Shown: piece after piece, positions 45,458 through 55,282 of the stretch
Position numbering within the stretch: the stretch's first letter is position 1
Layout: each line of letters begins with the position of its first letter
Assembly: GCF_024347055.1 (NCBI RefSeq)
Contig: NZ_AP024896.1
Location: forward strand, 806,001-870,000
From: Vibrio porteresiae DSM 19223
GTDB lineage: Bacteria; Pseudomonadota; Gammaproteobacteria; Enterobacterales; Vibrionaceae
DNA: 64,000 bases
Direction: 5' to 3'
Position numbers and translations under genes: made by a program
Notes under the pieces: model-generated
What the model was told of the DNA's origin: nothing
Databases searched by the model: none
What the model saw: the letters and a program-made list of their open reading frames with translations, nothing else

Positions 45458-46071
45458 GTAAGCTCAATTTTTATTTGATTCGTCATGGCAAAACGCAGAT
45501 GGCGAATGCGCTCAACGGCAGCACGGATGTGCTGGTGGACGATGATATTCAAGATGAAATGGCCGCTTGTATTCAAGCTGGTCCTGTAAAGCAGATCGTC
45601 AGTTCGCCACTGCGTCGCTGCTTTGATGTGGCTGACCGCTTAAATCCGGAACAATTTGAGATCCGCGTGGAAGCAAACTGGCGCGAGCTCGATTTTGGTC
45701 GCTACGACGGCATTCCTTATGATGAATTAGGGGATGCATGGGCAGAGTTAGAAGCGTTTTGGGCTGACCCATTAGCCCATCCATTACCTGAATCTGAGCC
45801 TTTGGATCAAGGTTACTATCGCGCAGTTGCGGCATGGAAACACTTGGTTGAGCAAGCACAACAAGACACCATAGTGATCACCCACGGCGGGATGATTCGC
45901 TTTGTGTTGGCGCATCTTTTAAACGTGGATTGGAAAGATCCCAAGTGGTATAGCGTGCTGAACATTACTAACCAGAGCGTTACTCATGTTCAGCTGCTAC
46001 GCTATGAAGGGAAAGAGTTTTTTAGCGTCCAAGGGGTGGGGATTCCGTTAACCACCACGACCTTTGATTAA
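45454..46071 (+). CDS. cobC: Alpha-ribazole phosphatase
   Basis: 205-residue histidine-phosphatase fold: LIRHGKTQM (catalytic His11), REEDFGR-like block RELDFGRYDGIPY, and the second catalytic histidine in ITHGGMIRFVLAHLL. In this context it should dephosphorylate alpha-ribazole phosphate or adenosylcobalamin 5'-phosphate. Coupled to cobU by ATGA overlap. Its stop overlaps the convergent pduX stop (shared TTAA), leaving no room for a terminator. Confidence 0.9.
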   Translation: MSKLNFYLIRHGKTQMANALNGSTDVLVDDDIQDEMAACIQAGPVKQIVSSPLRRCFDVADRLNPEQFEIRVEANWRELDFGRYDGIPYDELGDAWAELEAFWADPLAHPLPESEPLDQGYYRAVAAWKHLVEQAQQDTIVITHGGMIRFVLAHLLNVDWKDPKWYSVLNITNQSVTHVQLLRYEGKEFFSVQGVGIPLTTTTFD

Positions 46072-46931
46072 CGCAAACCACCCTGAATCATTTTTTGTCG
46101 GTGTTGGCTATGGTAAAAACCGAGCACATCAATTTGGCGAATCTGCTGAGCAATCTTTTCCACATCGTGGCGGCTTTCATCATACAAAATGCCAATGACG
46201 CTGCCACTGTGGGCGAGGTTAATGCCATACAACCCTTGGCGCTCTACCATATCGAGTAAGGAGTAAAACAGGGGCTTTGGCAGCACTTTTTGACTCTCAA
46301 TCGCGCTGAGCGTTGCTGCTTCTCCTAATAGGGCTTTGTCTTGCTCGTGCACTGCGCTGCGCAGTAAACGATGCGCTTTTTCCAGTTGATCTGCCGAGGC
46401 TTGCAGCGTTTCATAGCGGCGCATGCGGTGATAATCGGCGGTTTCTAGGCTAATTGAGCTTTCAAGGACCAATACGTTGATTGGGTCGATATCCCCAAGG
46501 GTTTCAATTACTTCACCTTGGTTGTGGTCAAATAGCGTTAACTCTTTGAAAATCGTGCCGTCGGTTGGCTCAAGAGAAGCACATAGATGCGCCAATTCCA
46601 CTTCGGTCAATTCACGATTGAAATAGCGCGCGGTCGCCATCATAGTAGCTGCGATGTCTGCTGTACTGCTCGCCATGCCTTTGGCTTTCGGAATGGTACT
46701 TTCCACATGAACTGAGAGATCTTGCGCTGCTTCTTCAGACTGACCCAAAAAGGTTAAGGTGAGGGCAAACGCTTTGCGCGCCATAAACCCAATATTGGTG
46801 GGAAGGTCAGGGTTTCGGCTTACCTCAACGGTTGCAAACCAATCGATAGGACAGGAGACCAATTTTTCATTTCCGCCGATCCAGCCTTGAATTAACTCAC
46901 CACAGGAAGCGGGGCAACTTGCTTTAGCCAT
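46068..46931 (-). CDS. pduX: L-threonine kinase (GHMP family)
   Basis: 287-residue GHMP kinase. The N-terminus CPASCGELIQGWIGGNEKLV matches PduX of Salmonella, and the ATP motif PKAKGMASSTADIAATMMA is complete. PduX phosphorylates L-threonine; CobD, encoded just upstream with an 8-base overlap, decarboxylates the product to (R)-1-amino-2-propanol phosphate for the corrinoid side chain. The neighbourhood makes this assignment strong. Confidence 0.92.
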   Translation of the reverse strand: MAKASCPASCGELIQGWIGGNEKLVSCPIDWFATVEVSRNPDLPTNIGFMARKAFALTLTFLGQSEEAAQDLSVHVESTIPKAKGMASSTADIAATMMATARYFNRELTEVELAHLCASLEPTDGTIFKELTLFDHNQGEVIETLGDIDPINVLVLESSISLETADYHRMRRYETLQASADQLEKAHRLLRSAVHEQDKALLGEAATLSAIESQKVLPKPLFYSLLDMVERQGLYGINLAHSGSVIGILYDESRHDVEKIAQQIRQIDVLGFYHSQHRQKMIQGGLR

Positions 46932-48003
46932 GATGTAAAACCTCTTTTAATGCCGAAATCAGCTGGATATTGGCCGCACGGGATTTGATTGCAATACGAT
47001 AAAACTGTTGATTTAACGTTGGGTAATTGGCGCAACTGCGAATCAGTATGCCGTGCTTCATCATTTGAGCTTGCAGCTGACTATTAGGCTCAAGATGTTT
47101 AAAAAACAGATAATTAGCACTGGGTTTAAAGGCCCTAATGCCGGGTAGCTCATTGAGTTCCTGCCATACCAATGTCTGCTCCTGCTCTAACCAGTGTAGA
47201 GTCTGTTCAACATATTGGGTATCAGCAAACAGAACTTCACCTGCTAATGCAGCTAATGCATTGATTGTCCAAGGCTCACGCTGATCGCGCATTTCATCCA
47301 GCAGGATTTGATTGGACGACAAAAGATAGCCTAAGCGCAAACCAGGCAACGCATAAAACTTGGTCAGTGAGCGCAAAATGGCGACATGAGAGTAATGGGC
47401 TAACTGAGCCACCAAACTTGGCGTATCACGCATAAAGTCGATGAACGACTCATCGATAAACAGTGCGATATTCAGTTGGTGGCAACGCGCAACGATACTA
47501 AGCAAAAGATCGTGGTTTGGCATTAACCCCGTCGGGTTATTGGGCGTACACAGAAAGAGCGCATCAAAGCTCTCATCCAGTGCCGATAACAGTTGCTCAG
47601 TGAGGGCAAAATCATCGGTCTCTTGTAGATCGAATTGCACGATTTCACAGCCAGCGCGAACTAACGCGCGGCGGTATTCGGCAAAACTCGGTTCAACTAA
47701 CAAGGCTTTTTTAGGCTTTAGATGATTGGTCCACAGGAAAATCAGTTCAGTTGCACCATTGCCAGCAATGACCTGTTCCACCGGTAAGCGGTGATGGGCA
47801 GCGATGGCTTGGTGCAACTTGAGGTAATCAATATCTGGGTAATGCTCAAGACAATCGAGTTGGTCGATGATGGCTTGTTTAACACTGTGCGGCATACCTA
47901 AGGGGTTAATATTGGCGCTAAAATCAATGACCTGTTCCGGCTCTAAACCGTACTTTTGTGCCATTTGAATGACATTTCCACCGTGTTGCCCACTTTTGGC
48001 CAT
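46924..48003 (-). CDS. cobD: L-threonine-O-3-phosphate decarboxylase
   Basis: 359-residue PLP enzyme of aminotransferase fold (Salmonella CobD nomenclature). HGGNVIQMAQKYGLEPEQVI and DFSANINPLGMP at the N-terminus, FLCTPNNPTGL, FIDESFIDF, and PLP-lysine in ILRSLTKFYALPGLRLGYLL. Makes aminopropanol phosphate, used by CbiB. Overlaps pduX by 8 bases and lies 56 bases after cobA, so the three minus-strand genes may form one unit. Confidence 0.93.
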   Translation of the reverse strand: MAKSGQHGGNVIQMAQKYGLEPEQVIDFSANINPLGMPHSVKQAIIDQLDCLEHYPDIDYLKLHQAIAAHHRLPVEQVIAGNGATELIFLWTNHLKPKKALLVEPSFAEYRRALVRAGCEIVQFDLQETDDFALTEQLLSALDESFDALFLCTPNNPTGLMPNHDLLLSIVARCHQLNIALFIDESFIDFMRDTPSLVAQLAHYSHVAILRSLTKFYALPGLRLGYLLSSNQILLDEMRDQREPWTINALAALAGEVLFADTQYVEQTLHWLEQEQTLVWQELNELPGIRAFKPSANYLFFKHLEPNSQLQAQMMKHGILIRSCANYPTLNQQFYRIAIKSRAANIQLISALKEVLHHG

Positions 48004-48059
48004 ACGCGCTTCCCAAATTATATTGATGTTGTGTTGTTATAATTATTATTACTGGCCAC

Positions 48060-48833
48060 TTAGTTAGTGAGTGCTAGAGATTGTATCTCTTGATGCGTGG
48101 CAGTAAATTCCAAAATTGTGTGTTTTTCCGCTACCTTACCGATAACAATCAGGGCAGGAGAGCGTAATCCAGCGTCTTGCACCAAGGTGGCGATACTGTC
48201 TAGGTTACCGCACACCACTTGTTGTTCTTTACGTGATGCATAGCGAACAACGGCAACCGGCGTTGAGGCCTCTTTGCCACATAACATCAGCGACTGACAG
48301 ATGTGGTCCAGTTGGCTCATGCCCATCAACACTACTAAGGTGCCATCGAGTTTGGCGTATTGTGACCAATCAACCTGATCTTTGCCTTCTTTACGATGTC
48401 CGGTAATCACATGAAAAGAAGAGGCGCAATCACGATGGGTGACAGGAATGCCCGCATAGGCCAAGCCACCAATCGCAGAGGTGATACCCGGCACCACTTC
48501 AAACGGGATTTGGTGTGGGATCAGCGCTTCTGCTTCTTCACCACCGCGACCAAACACGTAGGGGTCGCCACCTTTTAGCCGAACAACATTCTGCCCCTGA
48601 AGTGCATGTTTTATCAAGATATTATTGATTTCTTCTTGTGGTATAGGATGAAAGTTAGGGGTTTTGCCCACATTGATCATTTCACATTGCGCACTTGCTT
48701 CACTGAGCAACTCTTTACACACAAGTCGGTCGTAGACCAAGACATCAGCTTGGCGGATGCAGTGCAATCCTTTCACTGTGATAAGGGTGGGATCTCCTGG
48801 GCCTGCTCCGACGAGCCATACTTTTCCTGGCAT
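48060..48833 (-). CDS. cobA: Uroporphyrinogen-III C-methyltransferase
   Basis: 257-residue SUMT. Motifs: [40 protein letters not shown], the PGITSAIGGLAYAGIPVTHR loop, and LVVLMGMSQLDHIC. It methylates uroporphyrinogen III at C2 and C7 with SAM to give precorrin-2. It is not fused to a CysG-type dehydrogenase domain, so oxidation to sirohydrochlorin must be done elsewhere. First gene of the minus-strand set cobA-cobD-pduX. Confidence 0.93.
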   Translation of the reverse strand: MPGKVWLVGAGPGDPTLITVKGLHCIRQADVLVYDRLVCKELLSEASAQCEMINVGKTPNFHPIPQEEINNILIKHALQGQNVVRLKGGDPYVFGRGGEEAEALIPHQIPFEVVPGITSAIGGLAYAGIPVTHRDCASSFHVITGHRKEGKDQVDWSQYAKLDGTLVVLMGMSQLDHICQSLMLCGKEASTPVAVVRYASRKEQQVVCGNLDSIATLVQDAGLRSPALIVIGKVAEKHTILEFTATHQEIQSLALTN

Positions 48834-49559
48834 AGTTACATTTCTCTTTATTCAGCCTTGATAGCCATCATGCTGCCTTGCGATGGTTTATCGAGCACTA
48901 TCTTATTGATGTTATTTGGTATCTGCGTTTGACAGTAACACCGCTGATCGCCTCTTTTTTTGAGCCACGACAATAATGTGTCAGTTAATAACGATTTACG
49001 AAAAAATAAATAGAGAAATAAACAGAGTAATAAAATAGTGCCGCGAATAAATGAAATTATTTCAATTTGTAGATGAATAAAATTCAATTTAGCCGAAGAA
49101 ATCACCAATGTGGTGAAATATTTAAAGCGTTTGATTTTCCGGAAAGAATTTATTTTGTGCAATTTGGCTAAGATGGCAAGAAAACCAAATTCTGTTGATC
49201 TACATCATTGATTGACTAGGTCAAATATTAATATGGTAGCACTTCAAATTTGTGTAACAGCACAGAAAGTGATGACCATTAAGGTGATTTAAGTTCATCA
49301 ATAGATCATCGATATTAGCGAGATTGGCGTAATTATGCAGTTGTGCAACATCTGGCTAAAAATTTGTGCTGTTATTCGCTTTTAGCGCGCTGGTGCTTGG
49401 TTACATTAAAGGTGCTTGGTTCTATAACTTGGATACCTAGCTTGGTTACATAGCAAGGGTTATATGGAAAGGGTCACGAAGGTAAACAATGCAGCGCAAA
49501 GCGCATGTCGCTTGGGATAAGCTTGAGGTATAGTAGCACGTTTATTTATCCGTTTTTCA
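48834..49559. other. Divergent regulatory region between cobA and the cbi operon
   Basis: About 725 bases. An FNR-like site lies at 49195-49208 and a second symmetric site at 49212-49224. A 104-codon minus-strand ORF (48848-49162) here has unconvincing composition. No cobalamin riboswitch is seen on the minus strand before cobA. Confidence 0.5.
49195..49224. promoter_or_regulatory. FNR/CRP-like sites
   Basis: TTGATCTACATCAT at 49195-49208 matches the FNR consensus TTGATNNNNATCAA at all but one position. Next to it lies TTGACTAGGTCAA (49212-49224), a perfect TTGAC/GTCAA inverted repeat. Consistent with oxygen-linked control of the surrounding anaerobic B12 genes. Confidence 0.45.
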
Positions 49560-49781
49560 TAGAGATGCGCATCGTTTGAGCGATGCACCGGAAGTGAGGT
49601 GAGAATCCTCCGCAGCCCCCGCTGCTGTAATGCTGACAATTTGGCTAAAACCACTGTTTGTAGAAAACGGGAAGGAGCCAAAGCGAATGACGCTAAGCCA
49701 GAAGACGAGTCACTATGAACTCCAAACTCCTTCGGTGGGAAGAGAGTGGAAACAGTCGAGCAGAGCTGCCGTATGGGAGTT
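49560..49781 (+). ncRNA. Cobalamin riboswitch
   Basis: 5' leader of the cbi operon with the adenosylcobalamin aptamer core: gaggtgagaatcctc (about 49595-49609), cgcagcccccgctgctgt, then gggaaggagcca and the B12 box aagccagaagac (49695-49706). Downstream, gggagtt (49775-49781) can pair with either of two aactcc copies (49718-49723, 49725-49730), a likely expression platform. It should shut down cbiA and the operon when cobalamin is plentiful. No rho-independent terminator is obvious, so control may act on translation or on rho. Confidence 0.9.
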
Positions 49782-49842
49782 GCTGTAACACTTGTTTTTC
49801 AGATCTCTCCGCCAAGGACTTACTCATACCTTGTGGTGGAAT

Positions 49843-51264
49843 ATGAAAGCATTTGTGATTGCCGGAACAAACAGTGGTTGTGGAAAAACAACCATGACTT
49901 TGGGTCTATTAAAGGCGCTAACCAATCGCGGTTTAGCGGTACAACCTTATAAAGTCGGACCGGACTATATCGATACCGCTTGGCACACTCGTGTCAGTGG
50001 CGTGGCATCGCGTAATTTGGATGCCTTTATGCTGCCCGCAGAAACCATGCGTTCTCTTTTCTATTCTCATACTTCCCAAGCCGATATCGCCGTGATTGAA
50101 GGGGTGATGGGCCTTTACGATGGCTATGGCGTCGACCCGCATTATTGCAGCACAGCAGGCCTTGCCCGTGATTTGAATCTACCGGTGATTTTGGTGGTGG
50201 ATGGACGAGCGGTGTCTACTTCGGCAGCAGCGACCGTGATGGGTTTTCAACACTTCGACCCTGAACTCAATATCGCTGGGGTAATTTTCAATAACGTCAA
50301 TTCCGATAGCCATTTGGATTTGATTCGCGCGGCAGTGGAAAAATACTGCCAAATTCCCGTATTAGGTCGCCTACCTAAGTTGCCAGAAATCGAATTGCCT
50401 GAGCGCCATTTAGGTTTGTTGACGGCGCAAGAATCGTCACGCTTTGACCCACATTGGCAAACTCTTGCTAAGGCAATTGAAGAGCACATCGATTTGGATG
50501 CCTTACTCGCCATCAGTGATATTGCCGACCAAGAAGCAGGCTTTAGTGAGTTTGATTTTTCCGAACCTGAAGCGCCGGTTGCACAAGCGGGCTTGGGTTT
50601 AACCGTCGCGCTAGCGCACGACAACGCGTTTAACTTTTATTATCAAGATAACCTCGATTTACTTGAGCAGCAGGGCGCGACCATTGTGCGTTTTAGCCCT
50701 CTAGAAGATGTCGCCGTACCCGAGTGTGATTTGGTGTACATCGGCGGCGGTTATCCTGAATCGTATGGCGCACAATTGGCGCAAAATAGCAGCATGCTTG
50801 CATCACTGCGCACCCTCCATCAACAAGGTACCCCAATTTATGCCGAGTGTGGCGGCTTGATGTATCTCGGCGACAGCCTTAGCGATACTAACGGGGACAC
50901 ACACCCTATGGTGGGGATTTTGTCTGGCAGTAGTGTGATGACTAAGTCATTGAAACGTTTTGGTTATTGCTTTGCTACAGCCAATGTTAATACAGTGATT
51001 TGTCCGCAACAGACTGTGTTACGCGGTCACGAATTTCACTATTCCGAGTTTACGACCGAGCTTGAGCCCGTGTTCGATATGACCAAAGAACGCGATGGTG
51101 ACATCATTTCGCGTTGGGGTGGTGGTTATCAAGTCGGTAATACCTTAGCGACCTATCTGCACCTGCATTTTGCTCAGCAGCCCGAGCTGATTCAGCATTG
51201 GTTTACGCTGGCGAAAGAGCAGCAACAGTTGCGTATTAACTCAACCCAAGAGGCAACAAAATGA
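49843..51264 (+). CDS. cbiA: Cobyrinate a,c-diamide synthase
   Basis: 473 residues. ATP-binding domain AGTNSGCGKTTMTLGLLKAL with a dethiobiotin-synthetase-like fold, then a class I glutamine amidotransferase domain with the nucleophile in YAECGGLMYLG (Cys336). Uses glutamine and ATP to amidate the a and c side chains of cobyrinate. The ATG at 49843, after gtgg, begins the P-loop; the ORF is open 17 codons upstream. It is the first operon gene behind the riboswitch and overlaps cbiB by ATGA. Confidence 0.95.
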   Translation: MKAFVIAGTNSGCGKTTMTLGLLKALTNRGLAVQPYKVGPDYIDTAWHTRVSGVASRNLDAFMLPAETMRSLFYSHTSQADIAVIEGVMGLYDGYGVDPHYCSTAGLARDLNLPVILVVDGRAVSTSAAATVMGFQHFDPELNIAGVIFNNVNSDSHLDLIRAAVEKYCQIPVLGRLPKLPEIELPERHLGLLTAQESSRFDPHWQTLAKAIEEHIDLDALLAISDIADQEAGFSEFDFSEPEAPVAQAGLGLTVALAHDNAFNFYYQDNLDLLEQQGATIVRFSPLEDVAVPECDLVYIGGGYPESYGAQLAQNSSMLASLRTLHQQGTPIYAECGGLMYLGDSLSDTNGDTHPMVGILSGSSVMTKSLKRFGYCFATANVNTVICPQQTVLRGHEFHYSEFTTELEPVFDMTKERDGDIISRWGGGYQVGNTLATYLHLHFAQQPELIQHWFTLAKEQQQLRINSTQEATK

Positions 51265-52211
51265 GTCTCGTCATCATCTGGTTTGCGTTTCTTCTCGATT
51301 GGCTGATTGGCGATCCGCCGAGTTGGCCGCATCCGATTCGTTGGATAGGAACGTCCATCAGCCGGATGGAGAAATGGCTGCGCAGCTTAGGTGAAAAGCC
51401 GCAGTGGCTCTACATCGCAGGTGGCATTTTATGGGTGGTGATCGTTGGTGGAAGTTACGCGGTCACGCAAGGTTTGCTGTTTAGTCTGTTCCATTGGCAC
51501 TGGTTATTGGGATCGGCGGTCGAGCTTTGGCTGGCACTGACGGTACTGGCGGGTAAATGCCTCAAAGATTGCGCTTTGGATGTGATGAAGCCCCTCGAAC
51601 AAGGGGATTTAGGCCAAAGTCGCATCATGCTCTCCTACATTGTTGGTCGTGATACTTCACAACTCGAAGCGCCGCAAATTACTCGCGCCACGGTCGAAAC
51701 CGTGGCGGAAAACAGTGTCGATGGCGTGATTGCACCGCTCTTTTATCTGTTCATTGGAGGCGTGCCGTTGGCGATGGCCTACAAGGCGATCAATACCCTC
51801 GATTCGATGGTGGGTTACAAAAATGACCGTTACCGCGAGTTAGGCTTTGTTTCGGCTAAGATGGATGATTTATTCAATCTTATCCCAGCACGTTTAGGTT
51901 GGTTGCTGTTAACCATCGCCGCGTGGGTGCTCAAACTGGATTGGCGTAGTGCGCTGCACATTGGCTGGCGCGATCGCTATCAGCATAAAAGCCCCAATTC
52001 TGCTTGGTCAGAGGCGACTGTGGCAGGCGCGCTGGGTGTGCAATTGGGTGGGCCAAATCGCTATTTTGGTCAGATGGTGGAAAAACCATGGATTGGCGAT
52101 CTTAAGCGCGATATTGAGCCGCAAGACATCGTCAATGCGAACCAAATGTTGTTTGTTGCTTCGTGCGCCGCACTGATTATTTTCACACTTTGTTCTTGGA
52201 TTATGCATTAG
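51261..52211 (+). CDS. cbiB: Adenosylcobinamide-phosphate synthase
   Basis: 316-residue inner-membrane protein with several helices. The opening FAFLLDWLIGDPPSWPHPIR, LSYIVGRDTSQLEAPQITRA, TVAENSVDGVIAPLFYLFIG and GPNRYFGQMVEKPWIG are signatures of CbiB/CobD(Pseudomonas). Attaches aminopropanol (phosphate) made by CobD to adenosylcobyric acid. Coupled to cbiA by 4-base overlap. Confidence 0.93.
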   Translation: MSLVIIWFAFLLDWLIGDPPSWPHPIRWIGTSISRMEKWLRSLGEKPQWLYIAGGILWVVIVGGSYAVTQGLLFSLFHWHWLLGSAVELWLALTVLAGKCLKDCALDVMKPLEQGDLGQSRIMLSYIVGRDTSQLEAPQITRATVETVAENSVDGVIAPLFYLFIGGVPLAMAYKAINTLDSMVGYKNDRYRELGFVSAKMDDLFNLIPARLGWLLLTIAAWVLKLDWRSALHIGWRDRYQHKSPNSAWSEATVAGALGVQLGGPNRYFGQMVEKPWIGDLKRDIEPQDIVNANQMLFVASCAALIIFTLCSWIMH

Positions 52212-52220
52212 GGAATCACT

Positions 52221-52913
52221 ATGACCTTTATTCAACAGCCGCAACTCATTGAAAGCACAAGCTTTGAAATCATTGACGGCATCATCGCGGAAGAGTTTCC
52301 CGAGTACCGTTTTCACAATGAGTTAGAGAAAAAGATCATCACCCGCGCCATTCATACCACAGCGGATTTTGATTGGTTGGAGATCTTAAAATTCTCACCG
52401 GATGTGTTGGATAAATTGCAACAAGCGATTCGCTCGGGTTGCACCTTAGTCACCGATACCACCATGGCGTTATCAGGCATTAACAAACGCTTATTAGCCG
52501 AATACGGCTGCGAAACGCGCTGTTATATCGCTGATCCAGAAGTGGCCGAAATTGCCAAAGCCAACGGGATTACTCGCTCTATGGCTGCGGTCGATAAAGT
52601 GGTGCAAGAAGAGGGTAACCATGTGTTCGTGTTTGGTAATGCGCCAACGGCGTTGTTCCAATTGCTCAGTCATGAAGGGCGTTTTGATGCAGCTGATTTG
52701 CCCATCGCCATTGGTGTGCCGGTAGGCTTTGTCGGTGCAGCAGAATCAAAACAAGCCCTGCACGAAAGCCGTTTCCCACACATTGCAGCGCTTGGTCGTA
52801 AAGGCGGTAGCAATGTGGCGGCAGCCATTATTAATGCAGTGCTGTACCACATTCGCGATATGGCAGCCGACGATGCAAAAGCCCAAGCCAATCACAATAA
52901 GGCAAACGCATGA
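52221..52913 (+). CDS. cbiC: Cobalt-precorrin-8 methylmutase
   Basis: 230 residues. [20 protein letters not shown] carries the catalytic histidine; [31 protein letters not shown] and [17 protein letters not shown] follow in family order. Moves the C11 methyl to C12 to give cobyrinate. Overlaps cbiD start by 4 bases. Confidence 0.93.
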   Translation: MTFIQQPQLIESTSFEIIDGIIAEEFPEYRFHNELEKKIITRAIHTTADFDWLEILKFSPDVLDKLQQAIRSGCTLVTDTTMALSGINKRLLAEYGCETRCYIADPEVAEIAKANGITRSMAAVDKVVQEEGNHVFVFGNAPTALFQLLSHEGRFDAADLPIAIGVPVGFVGAAESKQALHESRFPHIAALGRKGGSNVAAAIINAVLYHIRDMAADDAKAQANHNKANA

Positions 52914-54118
52914 GCGAAGAGACTCAGCAAGCCTCACCGATTAGCGCCAGTGCCAGCCCCGGCGGCGAGGAGTTAGTGTGGCATCGCGGTAAAGCTTATC
53001 GCAAAGGTTACACCACCGGATCGTGCGCCACGGCTGCGGCGAAAGTAGCCGCCTTGATGATTGCGCGCCAACAGCTGATCTATCAGGTATCGATTGTGAC
53101 GCCATCAGGTGTGACGCTCAATTTGAATGTGGAAGAGCCTTCCATTCAAGGCAATGAAGCGGCCGCGGCGATACGCAAAGATGGTGGCGATGATGTGGAT
53201 GCCACTCACGACATGTTGATTTTTGCGCGTGTGTCCTTGTTAGAAGAGAGCACCGACATTGAAATCACCGGCGGTGAAGGCGTGGGTGTAGTGACGCAAA
53301 AAGGCGTCGGTCTACCGATTGGTTGGGCGGCAATCAATAAAACGCCACGTCATACCATCGAGCAAGAAGTGCGCGGCGTGATTGGCCCTAATCAAGGGGC
53401 AAAAGTGGTTATCTTTGCTCCAGAAGGAGAAGAGCGTGCCACGCGCACCTACAACGCTCGGTTGGGCATTGAAGGCGGCATTTCCATTATAGGCACCACG
53501 GGCATTGTGACGCCGATGTCGGAAGAGAGCTGGAAACGATCTCTTGCGATTGAGCTGGAGCAAAAACGCGCCTTTGGCATGGAAGAAATCATTTTCGTGC
53601 CGGGCAATCATGGCGAACGCTTTGTCACCGATGAGCTGCATTTAAGCGGCGATTTGGTTGTGAACATGAGCAACTTTGTCGGCTACATGCTGCAAGAAGC
53701 CAATCGCCTGCAATTTAAACGGGTGATCATGGTCGGGCACTTGGGCAAATTGGTCAAAGTGGCGGCGGGGGTGTTTCATACGCACTCCCATGTAGCGGAT
53801 GCGCGCATGGAAACCTTGGTCACGCATTTGGCTTTACTTGGCGCGCCGAACGATCTGCTCAAAGCGGTGTTTGCTTGCCCGACCACCGAAGCCGCAATGG
53901 AGCTGATTCACGAGCAAGGTTTTGATGACGTGTATGACGAAATCGCCAAAGCGATTGTCGAAAAAGTCGAGCATATGCTGCGTTATGCCACGCATAAGAT
54001 GACTTGCGATGTGGTGCTGTTTTCTTACGACAACATTGTGCTCGGTGCAAACCGCCCAGTGAGCGAGATGGTTGGCGAGGTAGCCGATAAGTCGGTTCCC
54101 AAAGGAGACTTAGCATGA
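52910..54118 (+). CDS. cbiD: Cobalt-precorrin-5B C1-methyltransferase
   Basis: 402 residues. The family opening [19 protein letters not shown] at about 31-49, [40 protein letters not shown], and [15 protein letters not shown] are recognisable. N-terminus longer than usual by about 20 residues ([18 protein letters not shown]). Adds the C1 methyl in the anaerobic route. Coupled by ATGA to cbiC and cbiE. Confidence 0.93.
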   Translation: MSEETQQASPISASASPGGEELVWHRGKAYRKGYTTGSCATAAAKVAALMIARQQLIYQVSIVTPSGVTLNLNVEEPSIQGNEAAAAIRKDGGDDVDATHDMLIFARVSLLEESTDIEITGGEGVGVVTQKGVGLPIGWAAINKTPRHTIEQEVRGVIGPNQGAKVVIFAPEGEERATRTYNARLGIEGGISIIGTTGIVTPMSEESWKRSLAIELEQKRAFGMEEIIFVPGNHGERFVTDELHLSGDLVVNMSNFVGYMLQEANRLQFKRVIMVGHLGKLVKVAAGVFHTHSHVADARMETLVTHLALLGAPNDLLKAVFACPTTEAAMELIHEQGFDDVYDEIAKAIVEKVEHMLRYATHKMTCDVVLFSYDNIVLGANRPVSEMVGEVADKSVPKGDLA

Positions 54119-54720
54119 TCAGCGTAATAGGCACCGGACCCGGCGATAAAGCGCTGATCACGCATGCAGCGCAAGCTTTGATTGATGAAGCGGATGTGCT
54201 GGTTGGCTGGCGACGTCTCCTTAGTGAATTTGATGGTCACCCAGCAGAAAAACATCTGATGGGCGTCGACATCGATGCCACCATCGAATGGCTGCGCGTT
54301 AATCAATCGCGCAAGATTGTGGTGCTCGCCTCGGGAGACCCCATGCTGTTTGGCATAGGTAAACGCATTGCCGAAGCCTTTGCTGAACATGAGCGCCAAA
54401 TTGTGCCTGGCATCAGCTCGATTCAAGCGCTGTTTAGTGCGGTCGGGCTGGATATGAACGATGTGTACATCACCAGTAGCCACGGCAAGCAGCCCAATTT
54501 CGATTTTATTTTAATGCACGATAAAACGGCATTAGTGACCGATAAGGTGATTGGTCCTTATCAAATCGCACAGGAAATCCTGGCGCGCGGCTTCAAACGG
54601 ACCTTGATCATCGGTGAAAACCTCGGTTACCCAAGCCAACGGATTTCTGTACTTACTCCCGAGCAAGTGCAGCCAGAATATGACATGAATGTGGTGATAA
54701 TAGTCAATGAAAGACAGTGA
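54115..54720 (+). CDS. cbiE: Cobalt-precorrin-7 (C5)-methyltransferase
   Basis: 201-residue SAM-binding methyltransferase of the tetrapyrrole methylase fold: [60 protein letters not shown]. Acts with CbiT (separate polypeptide here, fused in CobL of others). Its end overlaps cbiT start by 14 bases. Confidence 0.92.
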   Translation: MISVIGTGPGDKALITHAAQALIDEADVLVGWRRLLSEFDGHPAEKHLMGVDIDATIEWLRVNQSRKIVVLASGDPMLFGIGKRIAEAFAEHERQIVPGISSIQALFSAVGLDMNDVYITSSHGKQPNFDFILMHDKTALVTDKVIGPYQIAQEILARGFKRTLIIGENLGYPSQRISVLTPEQVQPEYDMNVVIIVNERQ

Positions 54721-55282
54721 ATTTTTACGGGGCGAAACCGTCCCAATGACCAAACGCGAAGTGCGTTCTGTAGTGTTAGAACGTCTCGAACTCAATAGTG
54801 CTAGCCGCTTTGTGGATGTTGGCGCTGGGACGGGCAGTGTCGCGATTGAAGCGGCGATTCGTCACCCTAACTTAAACATTCTTGCTATCGAGCAAAAGCC
54901 ACAAGCGGTTGATCTGATTAAAGATAACTGCCAACGCTTTGGCTGCGAACAGATCCGCATTCTTGCTCAGACCGCGCCTTGCGATTTTACCGGTCATGTG
55001 GATGCGATGTTTATCGGTGGCAGCGGCGGTAATCTTACCGACATCATCGATTGGAGTTTGCAGCACTTAGTCGAGAAAGGCCGTTTGGTGTTGAGCTTTA
55101 TCCTGCAAGATAACCTCAGTGAAGCGCTGAATCACTTGAAACAGTGCGAGGTGGATGACCTCGATTGCTGTCAAATCTTGGTATCCAACTACGCGACGCT
55201 GGGGAAAGGTTACTACTTCAAACCAAATAACCCCACTTATGTGGTCTCTTGCAAGAAGGGGAAAGCTCATGGCGACATTTGA
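54707..55282 (+). CDS. cbiT: Cobalt-precorrin-6B C15-methyltransferase (decarboxylating)
   Basis: 191-residue Rossmann methyltransferase: [23 protein letters not shown] motif [40 protein letters not shown]. Methylates C15 and decarboxylates the C12 acetate. Overlaps cbiE by 14 bases and ends within the cbiF start region. Confidence 0.92.
   Translation: MKDSEFLRGETVPMTKREVRSVVLERLELNSASRFVDVGAGTGSVAIEAAIRHPNLNILAIEQKPQAVDLIKDNCQRFGCEQIRILAQTAPCDFTGHVDAMFIGGSGGNLTDIIDWSLQHLVEKGRLVLSFILQDNLSEALNHLKQCEVDDLDCCQILVSNYATLGKGYYFKPNNPTYVVSCKKGKAHGDI

Noticed and set aside
48848..49162. 104-codon minus-strand ORF upstream of cobA with one hydrophobic segment
   Set aside because: Very AT-rich, no convincing ribosome site, no recognisable family; lies in a regulatory region. 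Possible but unsupported.
49460..49681. 73-codon minus-strand ORF over the riboswitch
   Set aside because: Antisense shadow of a structured RNA.
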